A stretch of 16,223 nucleotides of DNA from CAYVMN01 sp964452575. Lineage in GTDB: Bacteria > Desulfobacterota > DSM-4660 > Desulfatiglandales > Desulfatiglandaceae. Shown here piece after piece: positions 6,861 through 13,163 of the stretch. Where the stretch lies: assembly GCA_964452575.1 (NCBI GenBank), contig CAYVMN010000104.1:1-16223 (forward strand). Reading direction: 5' to 3'. The notes under the pieces were generated by a model, which saw only the letters and a program-made list of their open reading frames with translations, searched no databases and had not been told where the DNA came from. The number at the start of each line of letters is the position of its first letter. The first letter of the stretch is position 1. The translations under genes and the position numbers were made by a program.

Positions 6861-7595
6861 TCATAAGGTGAAATTCTCTCCTAGATAGACGCTCCTGACA
6901 ATCTCGCTCTGAACAATCTTCTCCGGAGCACCCTGCTCTATTATCTTGCCCTCATTTATAATATAGGCAGTATCGCAAACACTTAAGGTCTCACGAACGT
7001 TGTGATCAGATATGATAATACCTAAGCCCTTAGCTTTCAACTGCTTAATAATCCCCTGGATATCATTTAATATAAGGGGATCGATTCCGGCAAACGGCTC
7101 ATCCAGCAACATAAATCTTGGTTCCGCCACTAAGGCCCTCGTTATCTCTAACCTCCGTCGCTCTCCCCCTGAAAGTGATGACGCCTTCTGTTTGGCCAGA
7201 TGGGCCATATTCAATTCAGCCAGCAGCCTCTCAAGCCTCGTTTTCCTCTCATGGACCGAAATATCCAAAGTCTCTAAGATAGCAAGCAGGTTTTCCTCGA
7301 CAGTCAATTTACGAAATACAGAGGGCTCTTGGGCCAAATAATTGATTCCCTTCCTGGCCCTGAGATACATGGGGTCATTGGTAATATCCTGCCCATCCAG
7401 AAATACATTCCCCTTATTTGGACGAGCAAGGCCAACAACCATATAAAACGTTGTCGTCTTTCCGGCCCCATTGGGACCAAGGAGACCCACAATCTCTTCT
7501 CTCTTGAGCCCCAGACTGACGCAATCAACTACCCTCTTAGCATTATATATCTTGACCAGACCCTCTGCTTGGAGAATCTCTTCTGACACCACCAC
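6861..7595 (-). CDS. lptB: LPS export ABC transporter ATPase LptB
   Basis: A 244-residue cytoplasmic ATPase that with LptF and LptG extracts lipopolysaccharide from the inner membrane and drives it along the LptC-LptA bridge. It has all ABC parts: Walker A GPNGAGKT (40-47), Q-loop Gln89, signature LSGGE (141-145), Walker B FMLLDEP (161-167) and H-loop His198. The ending YLGENFTL resembles other LptB C-termini. The start is GTG (7595) or the adjacent GTG (7592). A GAGGGG stretch at the end of lptA serves as Shine-Dalgarno at a somewhat long spacing. It begins 5 nt after lptA, implying coupling, and is followed by rpoN. The permease genes lptF and lptG are not in the window, which is common. 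Confidence 0.97.
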   Translation of the reverse strand: MVVSEEILQAEGLVKIYNAKRVVDCVSLGLKREEIVGLLGPNGAGKTTTFYMVVGLARPNKGNVFLDGQDITNDPMYLRARKGINYLAQEPSVFRKLTVEENLLAILETLDISVHERKTRLERLLAELNMAHLAKQKASSLSGGERRRLEITRALVAEPRFMLLDEPFAGIDPLILNDIQGIIKQLKAKGLGIIISDHNVRETLSVCDTAYIINEGKIIEQGAPEKIVQSEIVRSVYLGENFTL

Positions 7596-7600
7596 AGGCC

Positions 7601-8161
7601 CTATTTTTTCCCCTCTTTGGGAAAGATCACTGCCTTTACTTTCTTGTCTTTGGAACTCTCGACAATGCTCCGGCTCTCTTTCAAAAATATGGTAATTCGA
7701 TCTCCTTCCACGAAGTCTTTGCCCTGTCTCACAACCGGTCTGCCCGTAAGGACCATCTTTTCCTCGCTCTGATAATAGACTGCCTTATCTCCACTGGCTT
7801 CACCCCCTTGAGCGCGCTTTATGTTTACCTGGCCAATAGCAACAATCTTGCTGATCTTTGTTTGAGGTTCCGCCTCCTTCTCTTGCCCGGGAGGGGTCTC
7901 GTAGTAGACAAGCATTTTCTGGCAGTCGAGGACAAAATCATCCTTTCTGGCGTTTACTTCACCCGTAAAGGTCACCACCTTTAGTTTATTATCCACTTCC
8001 AGGGTGTTTGACCTTATGGTTATTGGTTGGGGTTCAAGGGGCCTTTTCTTGGCCTTTTCAGGACCCTGTTTGAGATTCTCGGACCAGACCGTGCCGCCTA
8101 GTATTAACCCTGATAGGAGAAATACTGTCAGGAAGAGCACTTGAAATCCAGGTCTCCTCAT
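7601..8161 (-). CDS. lptA: Periplasmic LPS-bridge protein LptA (OstA-like)
   Basis: A 186-residue secreted protein expected to form the beta-jellyroll bridge carrying LPS from LptC to LptD across the periplasm. Residues 1-27 are a signal peptide: RR start, hydrophobic core VLFLTVFLLSGLILGG, likely cleavage after TVWS. The OstA-type domain (about 45-165) shows the family pattern ITIRSNTLEVDNKLKVVTFTG, then VLDCQKMLVYY and a later KAVYYQSEEKMVLTG. Its start overlaps the lptC stop in an ATGA, and its stop is 5 nt before lptB, so the three genes are surely one transcript. Sequence conservation in this family is low. The call rests on the fold-type repeats, signal peptide and gene order together. 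Confidence 0.93.
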   Translation of the reverse strand: MRRPGFQVLFLTVFLLSGLILGGTVWSENLKQGPEKAKKRPLEPQPITIRSNTLEVDNKLKVVTFTGEVNARKDDFVLDCQKMLVYYETPPGQEKEAEPQTKISKIVAIGQVNIKRAQGGEASGDKAVYYQSEEKMVLTGRPVVRQGKDFVEGDRITIFLKESRSIVESSKDKKVKAVIFPKEGKK

Positions 8162-8730
8162 AATGTCAAAGAGTCCCTTCTCACTGTGGTGATAACGTCC
8201 GACATTATCTTGAGGCTCTCCTTATCCAGATCCACAAAAAGGCCTCGGCCTTCAACCAGAAAGTAGGGGCCGAATATCTTGACCCGCTCATCCGTACGCA
8301 GATATCCGCTTTTTTCATTTATCAGGATATGTTGCGTCAAGACCCTGTATCCGTTGTCTGAAATCCCTTCTAAGTCTCCCCAGAGGTTTATGTCTCCCGA
8401 GTCTCTTGAGTATTCCCCTTTCTTCCCCTTTAGTCTGTAGCACGGCCTATTCTCTGACTCCACCCTCAATAGAAAGTCGGTGAAGGAAATTCTGCTTCTG
8501 TCCCCCGAAAACTTCACCTTTTTGGCGTCAAGGATCCATTTAATCTTTTTATCAGGATCGTTATGGGTATAATGAATATCCCTCAGCATGAGCCCTTCGC
8601 CGGATACAATGTCTCTCAAGAAAGGGACCTCCACGCCCAATCCGCCAGATGTAGTAAGGTAAAAGGCGACCAGTGCCAATATGAAACCCAATCCCACAAG
8701 GGGCCACTGTTTCTTGAGAAATCTCTTCAT
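8158..8730 (-). CDS. lptC: LPS export membrane protein LptC
   Basis: A 190-residue single-pass inner-membrane protein that receives LPS from LptB2FG and hands it to LptA. Residues 1-8 are basic and cytoplasmic, about 9-28 form the membrane anchor, and the rest is a periplasmic beta-jellyroll of the LptC/YrbK family (MLRDIHYTHND, GKKGEYSRDSGDINLWGDLEG, then SGYLRTDERVKIFGP). Length and topology match the family. The gene overlaps lptA by 4 nt. The start codon has no Shine-Dalgarno. A 5-codon reading frame starting at 8744 ends with TGA overlapping the lptC ATG, and the same stretch includes a TATAAT. Translation may therefore depend on coupling, which is inference. Confidence 0.92.
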   Translation of the reverse strand: MKRFLKKQWPLVGLGFILALVAFYLTTSGGLGVEVPFLRDIVSGEGLMLRDIHYTHNDPDKKIKWILDAKKVKFSGDRSRISFTDFLLRVESENRPCYRLKGKKGEYSRDSGDINLWGDLEGISDNGYRVLTQHILINEKSGYLRTDERVKIFGPYFLVEGRGLFVDLDKESLKIMSDVITTVRRDSLTL

Positions 8731-8774
8731 ATACGTATTTTCATTATATCAGCGCCCTGCTTATCCTGTAAAGC

Positions 8775-9302
8775 CTATTTTCCTCGGAACTGTGCAACCA
8801 GATCCGACCATTTTCCCTTACATTTAAGAATCCACTCACATGCCTCCCTAACGGCCCCATACCCCCCTCTGTTTAACGTAATAAAGTCAGCAGATTCTCG
8901 AACCTCCGTGGCTCCATCGGCCACTGATATCCTGAGGCCAACCTCTCCAAACATGGATAGATCCGGCAGGTCATCACCCATGCAACAGGTCTCCTCTTTC
9001 CTAAGGCCTTTGGCATTAATCAATTGCTTACATAGGGCACCTTTTTCGCTTACCCCTTCGTAATATTCATTAATGCCTAATTCCTGGGTCCGGATGTCGA
9101 TAGGTTCAGAACTTCTGCCGGTTATGAGGACTATGTCAACTCCGCTTGACATGAGCATCTTCAAACCAAGGCCGTCTTTGACGTCAAAGGACTTAATCTC
9201 CTCCCCTCGGCTATTAACGGTGATGCGACCATCGGTCATGGCACCATCAATATCCAGGAAAAATAGCCTGATCTTTGCCGCCCTTCCTTCAATACTGTCC
9301 AT
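8775..9302 (-). CDS. kdsC: 3-deoxy-D-manno-octulosonate 8-phosphate phosphatase
   Basis: A 175-residue HAD-superfamily phosphatase that removes phosphate from Kdo-8-phosphate to give Kdo, the sugar joining lipid A to the LPS core. HAD motif I is DIDGAMTDG with nucleophile Asp17 and acid/base Asp19. Motif II is ITGR (60-63), the conserved lysine is in VSEKGAL (84-90), and motif IV is GDDLPDL (109-115). There is no cap domain, as usual for the tetrameric KdsC (C0 type). It lies 44 nt before lptC and 120 nt after kdsA. The intervening kdsD (arabinose-5-phosphate isomerase), common in this cluster, is absent. The ATG follows a purine-rich but imperfect Shine-Dalgarno stretch. Confidence 0.95.
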   Translation of the reverse strand: MDSIEGRAAKIRLFFLDIDGAMTDGRITVNSRGEEIKSFDVKDGLGLKMLMSSGVDIVLITGRSSEPIDIRTQELGINEYYEGVSEKGALCKQLINAKGLRKEETCCMGDDLPDLSMFGEVGLRISVADGATEVRESADFITLNRGGYGAVREACEWILKCKGKWSDLVAQFRGK

Positions 9303-9422
9303 CTTCTTACCATCTCTTCTTTGAAACCCTCAAATTTGCCCCTGTCCCATTGGAGGCTCCTTGAGGTCAGGGACTGCTGGCAGAGATATGCGGTTTCTAA
9401 GTCCCTACAATCCAACAAAGGC
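9303..9422 (-). other. kdsA-kdsC spacer without a gene
   Basis: A 120-nt gap occurs where many related genomes carry kdsD. No reading frame here resembles an isomerase or CBS domain. AGGGACT (9369-9375) and AGTCCCT (9400-9406) form a perfect 7-bp inverted repeat with a 24-nt loop and no T tract. It may be a leader or processing structure for the kdsC-lpt part. I see no recognisable remnant of a deleted gene. Confidence 0.4.
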
Positions 9423-10244
9423 TTAGACCCTTACTACCCTGTGCACATCTTTGAGTGTATTCAACAAGGATTTGAGTTCATGAAGTGGTAGGGAATTGGG
9501 GCCGTCGCAGAGTGCGGAATCTGGTTCCGGGTGGACTTCAACAAAGACTCCATCAGCCCCGGCCGCGACAGCCGCCTTGCAGAGGTGACCTACAAATTCC
9601 CTCTGGCCGCCAGAGCATGTGCCGCGTCCCCCGGGGAGCTGTACGCTGTGGGTGGCATCGAAAACCACTGGAAACCCGAATCCCTTAATTATGGGTATGG
9701 ATCTCATGTCAACCACCAGGTTGTTGTATCCAAAGGAAGTCCCTCGCTCTGTCACCAAAAGGTCACGATTACCAGTGGAAATCACCTTTTCAATGGCCGG
9801 CTCCATCTCCCAGGGCGAGAGAAATTGGCCCTTTTTTATATTAATAGGGAGCCCACTCCTTGCTGCTGCCAGCAACAAATCCGTCTGGCGACACAGGAAG
9901 GCAGGGATCTGGATCGCATCGAGGACACCGGCTGCCTTTTCTACTTCCCCAACATGATGCACATCAGATAACATCGGTAACCCGGTTATATCCTTAACCT
10001 TTTGTATTATATCTAATCCTCTATCAATTCCTGGCCCCCTGAATGAATTCAAAGAGGTCCGATTGGCCTTGTCATAAGAGGTCTTGAAGATGATAGGAAT
10101 ACCGAGCTCCTCCGCAGCTTCCTTCAAAAAGACTGCAACTTTCAGGGTATTGGCCTCATCTTCGATCACACAGGGTCCGGCAATCAAAAAAAGGGGTCCA
10201 CCCATACAGATTTCCCGTCTACCGACTTTGATGACATGGCTCAT
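9423..10244 (-). CDS. kdsA: Kdo-8-phosphate synthase, metal-dependent class
   Basis: A 273-residue TIM-barrel aldolase-type enzyme that condenses phosphoenolpyruvate with arabinose-5-phosphate to Kdo-8-phosphate, the first committed step of Kdo synthesis. Family motifs are AGPCVIED (22-29), KTSYDKANRTS (54-64), SDVHHVGE (93-100), GQFLSPW (139-145), FDATHSVQLPGG (195-206) and EVHPEPDSALCDGPNSLP (236-253). Cys25, His199, Glu236 and Asp247 are spaced exactly like the metal ligands Cys11, His185, Glu222 and Asp233 of the Aquifex enzyme. This places it in the metal-dependent class, whereas the E. coli enzyme has Asn in place of the Cys. The ATG has only a weak GTGGGG upstream. It is the first gene of the minus-strand array and is preceded by a 425-nt divergent region. 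The usual upstream pyrG is absent. Confidence 0.96.
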   Translation of the reverse strand: MSHVIKVGRREICMGGPLFLIAGPCVIEDEANTLKVAVFLKEAAEELGIPIIFKTSYDKANRTSLNSFRGPGIDRGLDIIQKVKDITGLPMLSDVHHVGEVEKAAGVLDAIQIPAFLCRQTDLLLAAARSGLPINIKKGQFLSPWEMEPAIEKVISTGNRDLLVTERGTSFGYNNLVVDMRSIPIIKGFGFPVVFDATHSVQLPGGRGTCSGGQREFVGHLCKAAVAAGADGVFVEVHPEPDSALCDGPNSLPLHELKSLLNTLKDVHRVVRV

Positions 10245-10285
10245 TTCAAAACCCCACTAGAAATAATTCCAACGCGGGCCCTTGG

Positions 10286-10317
10286 CCACCACCGAAATAG
10301 TGTCCGGTGAACAGTGG
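10286..10317 (-). promoter_or_regulatory. Composite stem-loop in the presumed kdsA leader
   Basis: CCAC (10286-10289) pairs with GTGG (10314-10317). Inside it CACCG (10290-10294) pairs with CGGTG (10305-10309), leaving a 10-nt loop and a 4-nt one-sided bulge. It lies about 42 nt upstream of the kdsA start. There is no T run, so it is not an obvious terminator. Confidence 0.35.
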
Positions 10318-10329
10318 GCAAATTTCAGA

Positions 10330-10436
10330 GGCCCCTGTCTTCAAATTCCAAATCTCAAGCACCAAATTACAAACAATTTCCAAATCCCAAACACAAAACC
10401 CCACACACCACACCCTAATCACAACCCCCAGGGGCC
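10330..10436. repeat. CAAAT-rich dispersed repeat bounded by an inverted repeat
   Basis: A 107-nt stretch bounded by a perfect 8-bp inverted repeat, GGCCCCTG (10330-10337) and CAGGGGCC (10429-10436). The interior is strand-biased, almost free of G on the plus strand, with CAAAT at 10342, 10349, 10363 and 10381 and many CAAAC/CACAC variants. In spurious translation it reads like FKFQIS...KLQT...KSQT. I recognise that pattern from an A- and C-rich (TTTGGAATTTG on the other strand) intergenic repeat common in Desulfobacterota, Planctomycetes and candidate-phylum genomes. Copy number in this genome cannot be seen from one window. Confidence 0.6.
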
Positions 10437-10504
10437 ACCTCCCCCTTTGCCGAGGGATCTCCAAGCCAGAACTTACGGGTGGAATTCCGTAATTTCATTT
10501 TATT

Positions 10505-10531
10505 GTTATAAGAGGGCTGGAGGAAAGTCAA
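10505..10531 (-). promoter_or_regulatory. Candidate sigma-70 promoter of the kdsA-lpt array
   Basis: On the minus strand TTGACT (10531-10526, 5/6) and TATAAC (10510-10505, 5/6) stand 15 nt apart, a little shorter than ideal. A start near 10498 would give a leader of about 250 nt containing the CAAAT-rich repeat and the composite stem-loop. No better pair lies closer to kdsA. Confidence 0.45.
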
Positions 10532-10605
10532 GAGAAGTGGCCTTCAGGTCTGTCACAATTTACCGCCATTTTGAAAGAGCTAGGGTGATTCCTCAAAACT
10601 TTTTC

Positions 10606-10634
10606 TTGTCAGACGAGTGCATAAGATTTAAGAT
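10606..10634 (+). promoter_or_regulatory. Candidate sigma-70 promoter of the homocysteine pair
   Basis: TTGTCA (10606-10611, 5/6) and TAAGAT (10629-10634, 4/6) are separated by exactly 17 nt. The predicted start near 10641 gives a leader of about 30 nt with GGGAGG at 10655-10660, 9 nt before the ATG. A leader this short leaves no room for a riboswitch between promoter and gene. Confidence 0.5.
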
Positions 10635-10669
10635 GCCGCCGCAAATGTACATATGGGAGGGAAAGAGAT

Positions 10670-11857
10670 ATGCCCCAAAAAACGACCAGCAAAACGATCA
10701 GCGATATCAACCGCAAGATCAAAGAAGGAAAAGTCGTAGTGGTAACGGCCGATGAGATGACCGACATCGTCAAGAAAAAGGGACCCAGAAAGGCCGCCAA
10801 AGAAGTGGATGTGGTGACTACCGGTACCTTTGCCCCGATGTGCTCATCCGGCGCCTTCATCAACTTCGGACACACGAAACCCGCAACTAAGGCCGCTCGT
10901 GTATGGTTGAACGAGGTGCCAGCCTATGCAGGTCTGGCCGCAGTTGACATCTATATCGGGGCCACCGAGCCCGCCGAGGATGATCCGCTGAACAGGGTCC
11001 ACCCGGGACAGTTCAAGTACGGCGGGGGTCATGTGATCCATGATCTTGTTGCAGGAGAGAGGGTGACCTTACGCGCCACTGCATACGGGACAGACTGCTA
11101 CCCCAACAAGGAGTTTAAGAAGAAGGTTAGCCTTGATGATCTTCCATATGCTGTGCTCTTAAACCCTCGAAATGCTTATCAGAATTATAATTGTGCCGTT
11201 AATCTGTCCAAAAAGACCATCTATACCTATATGGGCGTCATTAAACCGAATTTGGGAAACGCCAACTATTCCACCTCCGGCCAGTTGAGCCCTCTTTTTA
11301 ACGATCCCTACTATCTGACTATAGGCCTCGGCACCAGGATATTTCTCGGCGGGGGCGTGGGTTACGTGATCGGAGCAGGAACGCAGCATAACCCCAATGT
11401 CAAGAGAAGCGAAAAGGGGATCCCATTGGGCCCAGCAGGCACACTTATGGTCAAGGGTGACCTGAAAAAGATGGCTCCCAAATGGGTAGCCGGGGTAAGT
11501 ATGCTCGGCTACGGGTGTTCTATCGCCGTGGGTGTTGGCGTCCCGATCCCAATTCTCAACGAGGAAATGGCCCGTTTTACTGGCATCTCTGACGAAGAAA
11601 TCTATACTCAGATTGTGGACTACGGAAACGATTATCCCAGGGGGAAACCCACCAGATTGGGTCTAGTGAGTTATGGCGAACTGAAAAGCGGTACGATCCG
11701 CTTCGACGGGGAGGATGTGCCCACGGTTCCCCTATCCTCCTACGTAAGGGCCCTTGAAATCGCCCGTATTCTAAAGGGCTGGATAGAAAAGGGGGGCTTC
11801 CTCCTCACCGAGCCGCAGGAAATGCTGCCTACTGCCAGTCCTTACCGGAAGGGTTGA
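10670..11857 (+). CDS. Homocysteine biosynthesis protein (COG1900/DUF39)
   Basis: A 395-residue cytoplasmic protein of the DUF39/HcyBio family. In methanogens, members are required for making homocysteine from aspartate semialdehyde and sulfide without O-acylhomoserine, and a cysteine persulfide route has been proposed. The signature N-terminal block is TGTFAPMCSSGAFINFGH with Cys58. A second conserved cysteine, Cys143, lies in ATAYGTDCYP, followed by QNYNCAVNLS (Cys175) and glycine-rich GLGTRIFLGGGVGYVIGAGTQH (219-240). I infer that Cys58 and Cys143 are the persulfide-type residues. There is no CBS, NIL or ferredoxin extension, unlike longer archaeal forms. The ATG is supported by GGGAGG 9 nt upstream. 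It is followed after 40 nt by the UPF0280 gene, its known functional partner. The family is certain. The reaction is taken from relatives and not shown here. Confidence 0.92.
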   Translation: MPQKTTSKTISDINRKIKEGKVVVVTADEMTDIVKKKGPRKAAKEVDVVTTGTFAPMCSSGAFINFGHTKPATKAARVWLNEVPAYAGLAAVDIYIGATEPAEDDPLNRVHPGQFKYGGGHVIHDLVAGERVTLRATAYGTDCYPNKEFKKKVSLDDLPYAVLLNPRNAYQNYNCAVNLSKKTIYTYMGVIKPNLGNANYSTSGQLSPLFNDPYYLTIGLGTRIFLGGGVGYVIGAGTQHNPNVKRSEKGIPLGPAGTLMVKGDLKKMAPKWVAGVSMLGYGCSIAVGVGVPIPILNEEMARFTGISDEEIYTQIVDYGNDYPRGKPTRLGLVSYGELKSGTIRFDGEDVPTVPLSSYVRALEIARILKGWIEKGGFLLTEPQEMLPTASPYRKG

Positions 11858-11897
11858 AGCCTTCCTCCAGAACCTTGGCAAGCCAAAAAGGGTTTGA

Positions 11898-12626
11898 ATG
11901 AGACCGTATGGGGAAAGGACTTACAGAAATAGGGTTTATGCCAAAGGCCTTGTCTCCTTTCGTGTGCTGGTCAAACAAACAGATCTGTGGGTCAGTGCGG
12001 GTAAGAACCTGGAAAAAGAGACAAGAGATGCAATCTTTGACGCTAGGAATCAGCTGGAAACGTACATTCATTCCCATCCGGGATTCGTGACTTCCCTCCT
12101 GCCCTTCGAAGAAGACTCCCTTGCTCCTTCACTAGTTAGAGAGATGATCGAGTCTACCAAAGTGGCTGGTGTCGGCCCGATGGCCTCTGTGGCAGGTGCT
12201 ATAGCCCAGCACGTGGGGAAGGCCTTGCTCAAATTGACAGACCAGGTTATTGTAGAGAATGGTGGGGATATCTTCATGAAGGTTGGCAGGGATGCGACCG
12301 TGTCCATCTTTGCGGGGAATTCTCCACTGAGTGAAAAAATCGGCCTGTTGATACATGTTCAACAGATGCCCTTGGGAATCTGTTCTTCATCTGGCACCGT
12401 GGGTCATTCACTCAGTGCGGGAATCACAGACGTTGTCTGTATCCTTTCTTATTCTGCGGCACTGGCGGATGGGGCTGCGACGGCACTTGGTAATAGGGTA
12501 AAAAGAATAGCTGACCTGGAAAAGGTTGCCGAGTGGGCAGGCCTGATAGATGGGATTCTGGGAGGAGTTGTCATTGTAAAGGACAAAATGGCAGCCTGGG
12601 GTGATATCGAACTGGTCGGGCTTTAA
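11898..12626 (+). CDS. UPF0280 family protein (COG2122, ApbE-like)
   Basis: A 242-residue protein of the UPF0280 family, a distant relative of the ApbE flavin transferases. In Methanosarcina the COG2122 protein promotes efficient sulfide assimilation into homocysteine and cysteine and is often linked to COG1900. Visible family parts are ERTYRNRV near the start, GVGPMASVAGAIAQHVG (91-107), VENGGDIFMKVG (119-130), GICSSSGTVGHSLSAG (160-175) and SAALADGAATALGN (186-199), the last resembling the ApbE C-terminal helix. No signal peptide or lipobox is present, so unlike ApbE it is cytoplasmic. The ATG has a weak AAAAAGGG upstream. It is 40 nt after the DUF39 gene and so probably in one operon with it. 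Whether it binds flavin or sulfur is unknown. Confidence 0.92.
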   Translation: MRPYGERTYRNRVYAKGLVSFRVLVKQTDLWVSAGKNLEKETRDAIFDARNQLETYIHSHPGFVTSLLPFEEDSLAPSLVREMIESTKVAGVGPMASVAGAIAQHVGKALLKLTDQVIVENGGDIFMKVGRDATVSIFAGNSPLSEKIGLLIHVQQMPLGICSSSGTVGHSLSAGITDVVCILSYSAALADGAATALGNRVKRIADLEKVAEWAGLIDGILGGVVIVKDKMAAWGDIELVGL

Positions 12627-12674
12627 AATTCGGTTAGGGCATTGCGGGTCACCGGCCGTGCAAGGATTTTGGTG
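12627..12674. other. Convergent spacer
   Basis: A 48-nt gap between the UPF0280 stop (plus) and the FmdB-type stop (minus). TTGC and GCAA flank an imperfect GC-rich core (12639-12663), but no clean stem with a T tract is seen on either strand. If transcription ends here the terminator is weak or Rho-dependent. Confidence 0.3.
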
Positions 12675-13163
12675 TTAAAGGTCATAGAGCTTCTCATCAA
12701 TCCGTGGTGGGCGATATTTCGGTACGCCAAATGATTTTTCTTTGAAACCGAAGGGGTCTTCCTCCTCAAGGATATCTCCCATTTCCTGCTCTATCTTTTC
12801 GGGATCTTCTCCCGCCTCCATTCTACCAAGGGCCTCCTCCATGCCGCGGCCCAGATTCAGACCGGTCATATCAGTCAATTTGCGCATCAGATTTGCGGCC
12901 TGTCTTGGGTCGTTTTCGTCTACATGCTCCACCTCCCTTGCAAGGAGATTCATTGCCTTCTCCATCTTGCTTTCGTCAAGGTCGGGGAGAGGGCCTTCTT
13001 CCTCCTTGTCTCGACCTCGGGGGGTGGCGAAGAGTGACACGCGACGCTCAAGTTCAATCTTCTGGCACTTGGGACATAAGGGTCTTTTTTCTGTATTCAC
13101 CAACTTGGAAAAAAAGTTGAAGATCATATGACATTTGTGACAATAAAATTCATAGATCGGCAT
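12675..13163 (-). CDS. FmdB-type zinc-ribbon protein with acidic extension
   Basis: A 162-residue protein with an N-terminal FmdB/CxxC_CxxC_SSSS zinc ribbon: CHKC (8-11) and CPKC (30-33), starting MPIYEFYC as in the family. The rest (about 45-162) is charged and acidic (DENDPRQAANLMRKLTDMTG, then DPEKIEQEMGDILEEEDPFGFKEK) and carries no motif I know. A GMEEALGRMEAGEDPE segment is characteristic of deltaproteobacterial versions. The name FmdB comes from a gene beside formamidase, and the function is unknown. The open frame extends to a TTG at 13187, but the ATG at 13163 is chosen because GAGGT lies 7 nt upstream and the family starts there. It stands alone, convergent with UPF0280 and divergent from the phosphodiesterase gene. 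Confidence 0.88.
   Translation of the reverse strand: MPIYEFYCHKCHMIFNFFSKLVNTEKRPLCPKCQKIELERRVSLFATPRGRDKEEEGPLPDLDESKMEKAMNLLAREVEHVDENDPRQAANLMRKLTDMTGLNLGRGMEEALGRMEAGEDPEKIEQEMGDILEEEDPFGFKEKSFGVPKYRPPRIDEKLYDL

Larger units (their letters stand above)
10245..10669. other. 425-nt divergent intergenic region
   Basis: This region separates the kdsA array (minus) from the homocysteine pair (plus) and holds no credible gene. From left to right it contains a composite stem-loop (10286-10317), a CAAAT-rich repeat inside an 8-bp inverted repeat (10330-10436), a candidate minus-strand promoter (10505-10531), a candidate plus-strand promoter (10606-10634) and the Shine-Dalgarno of the plus-strand gene. 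Short reading frames across it are composed of the low-complexity repeat and are rejected. I saw no motif of known SAM or SAH riboswitches. Confidence 0.7.

Noticed and set aside
9236..9418. Sixty-codon frame between kdsA and kdsC as a kdsD remnant
   Set aside because: It shows no SIS or CBS-like motif, and half of it is an out-of-frame shadow of kdsC.
10246..10492. Open frames on both strands across the kdsA upstream region (60-157 codons)
   Set aside because: They consist mainly of translated low-complexity CAAAT-rich repeat, have no Shine-Dalgarno or family match, and overlap the candidate promoter and leader.
10480..10669. SAM or SAH riboswitch upstream of the homocysteine pair
   Set aside because: No known core motif was seen, and the best promoter leaves a leader of only about 30 nt.
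6830..10669. Sigma-54 (-24/-12) promoters in spacers near rpoN and kdsA
   Set aside because: No GG-N10-GC pair in a convincing TGGCAC/TTGC context was found by eye.
12627..12674. Bidirectional terminator between UPF0280 and the FmdB-type gene
   Set aside because: Only an imperfect TTGC/GCAA-flanked pairing is seen, and neither strand has a T tract.
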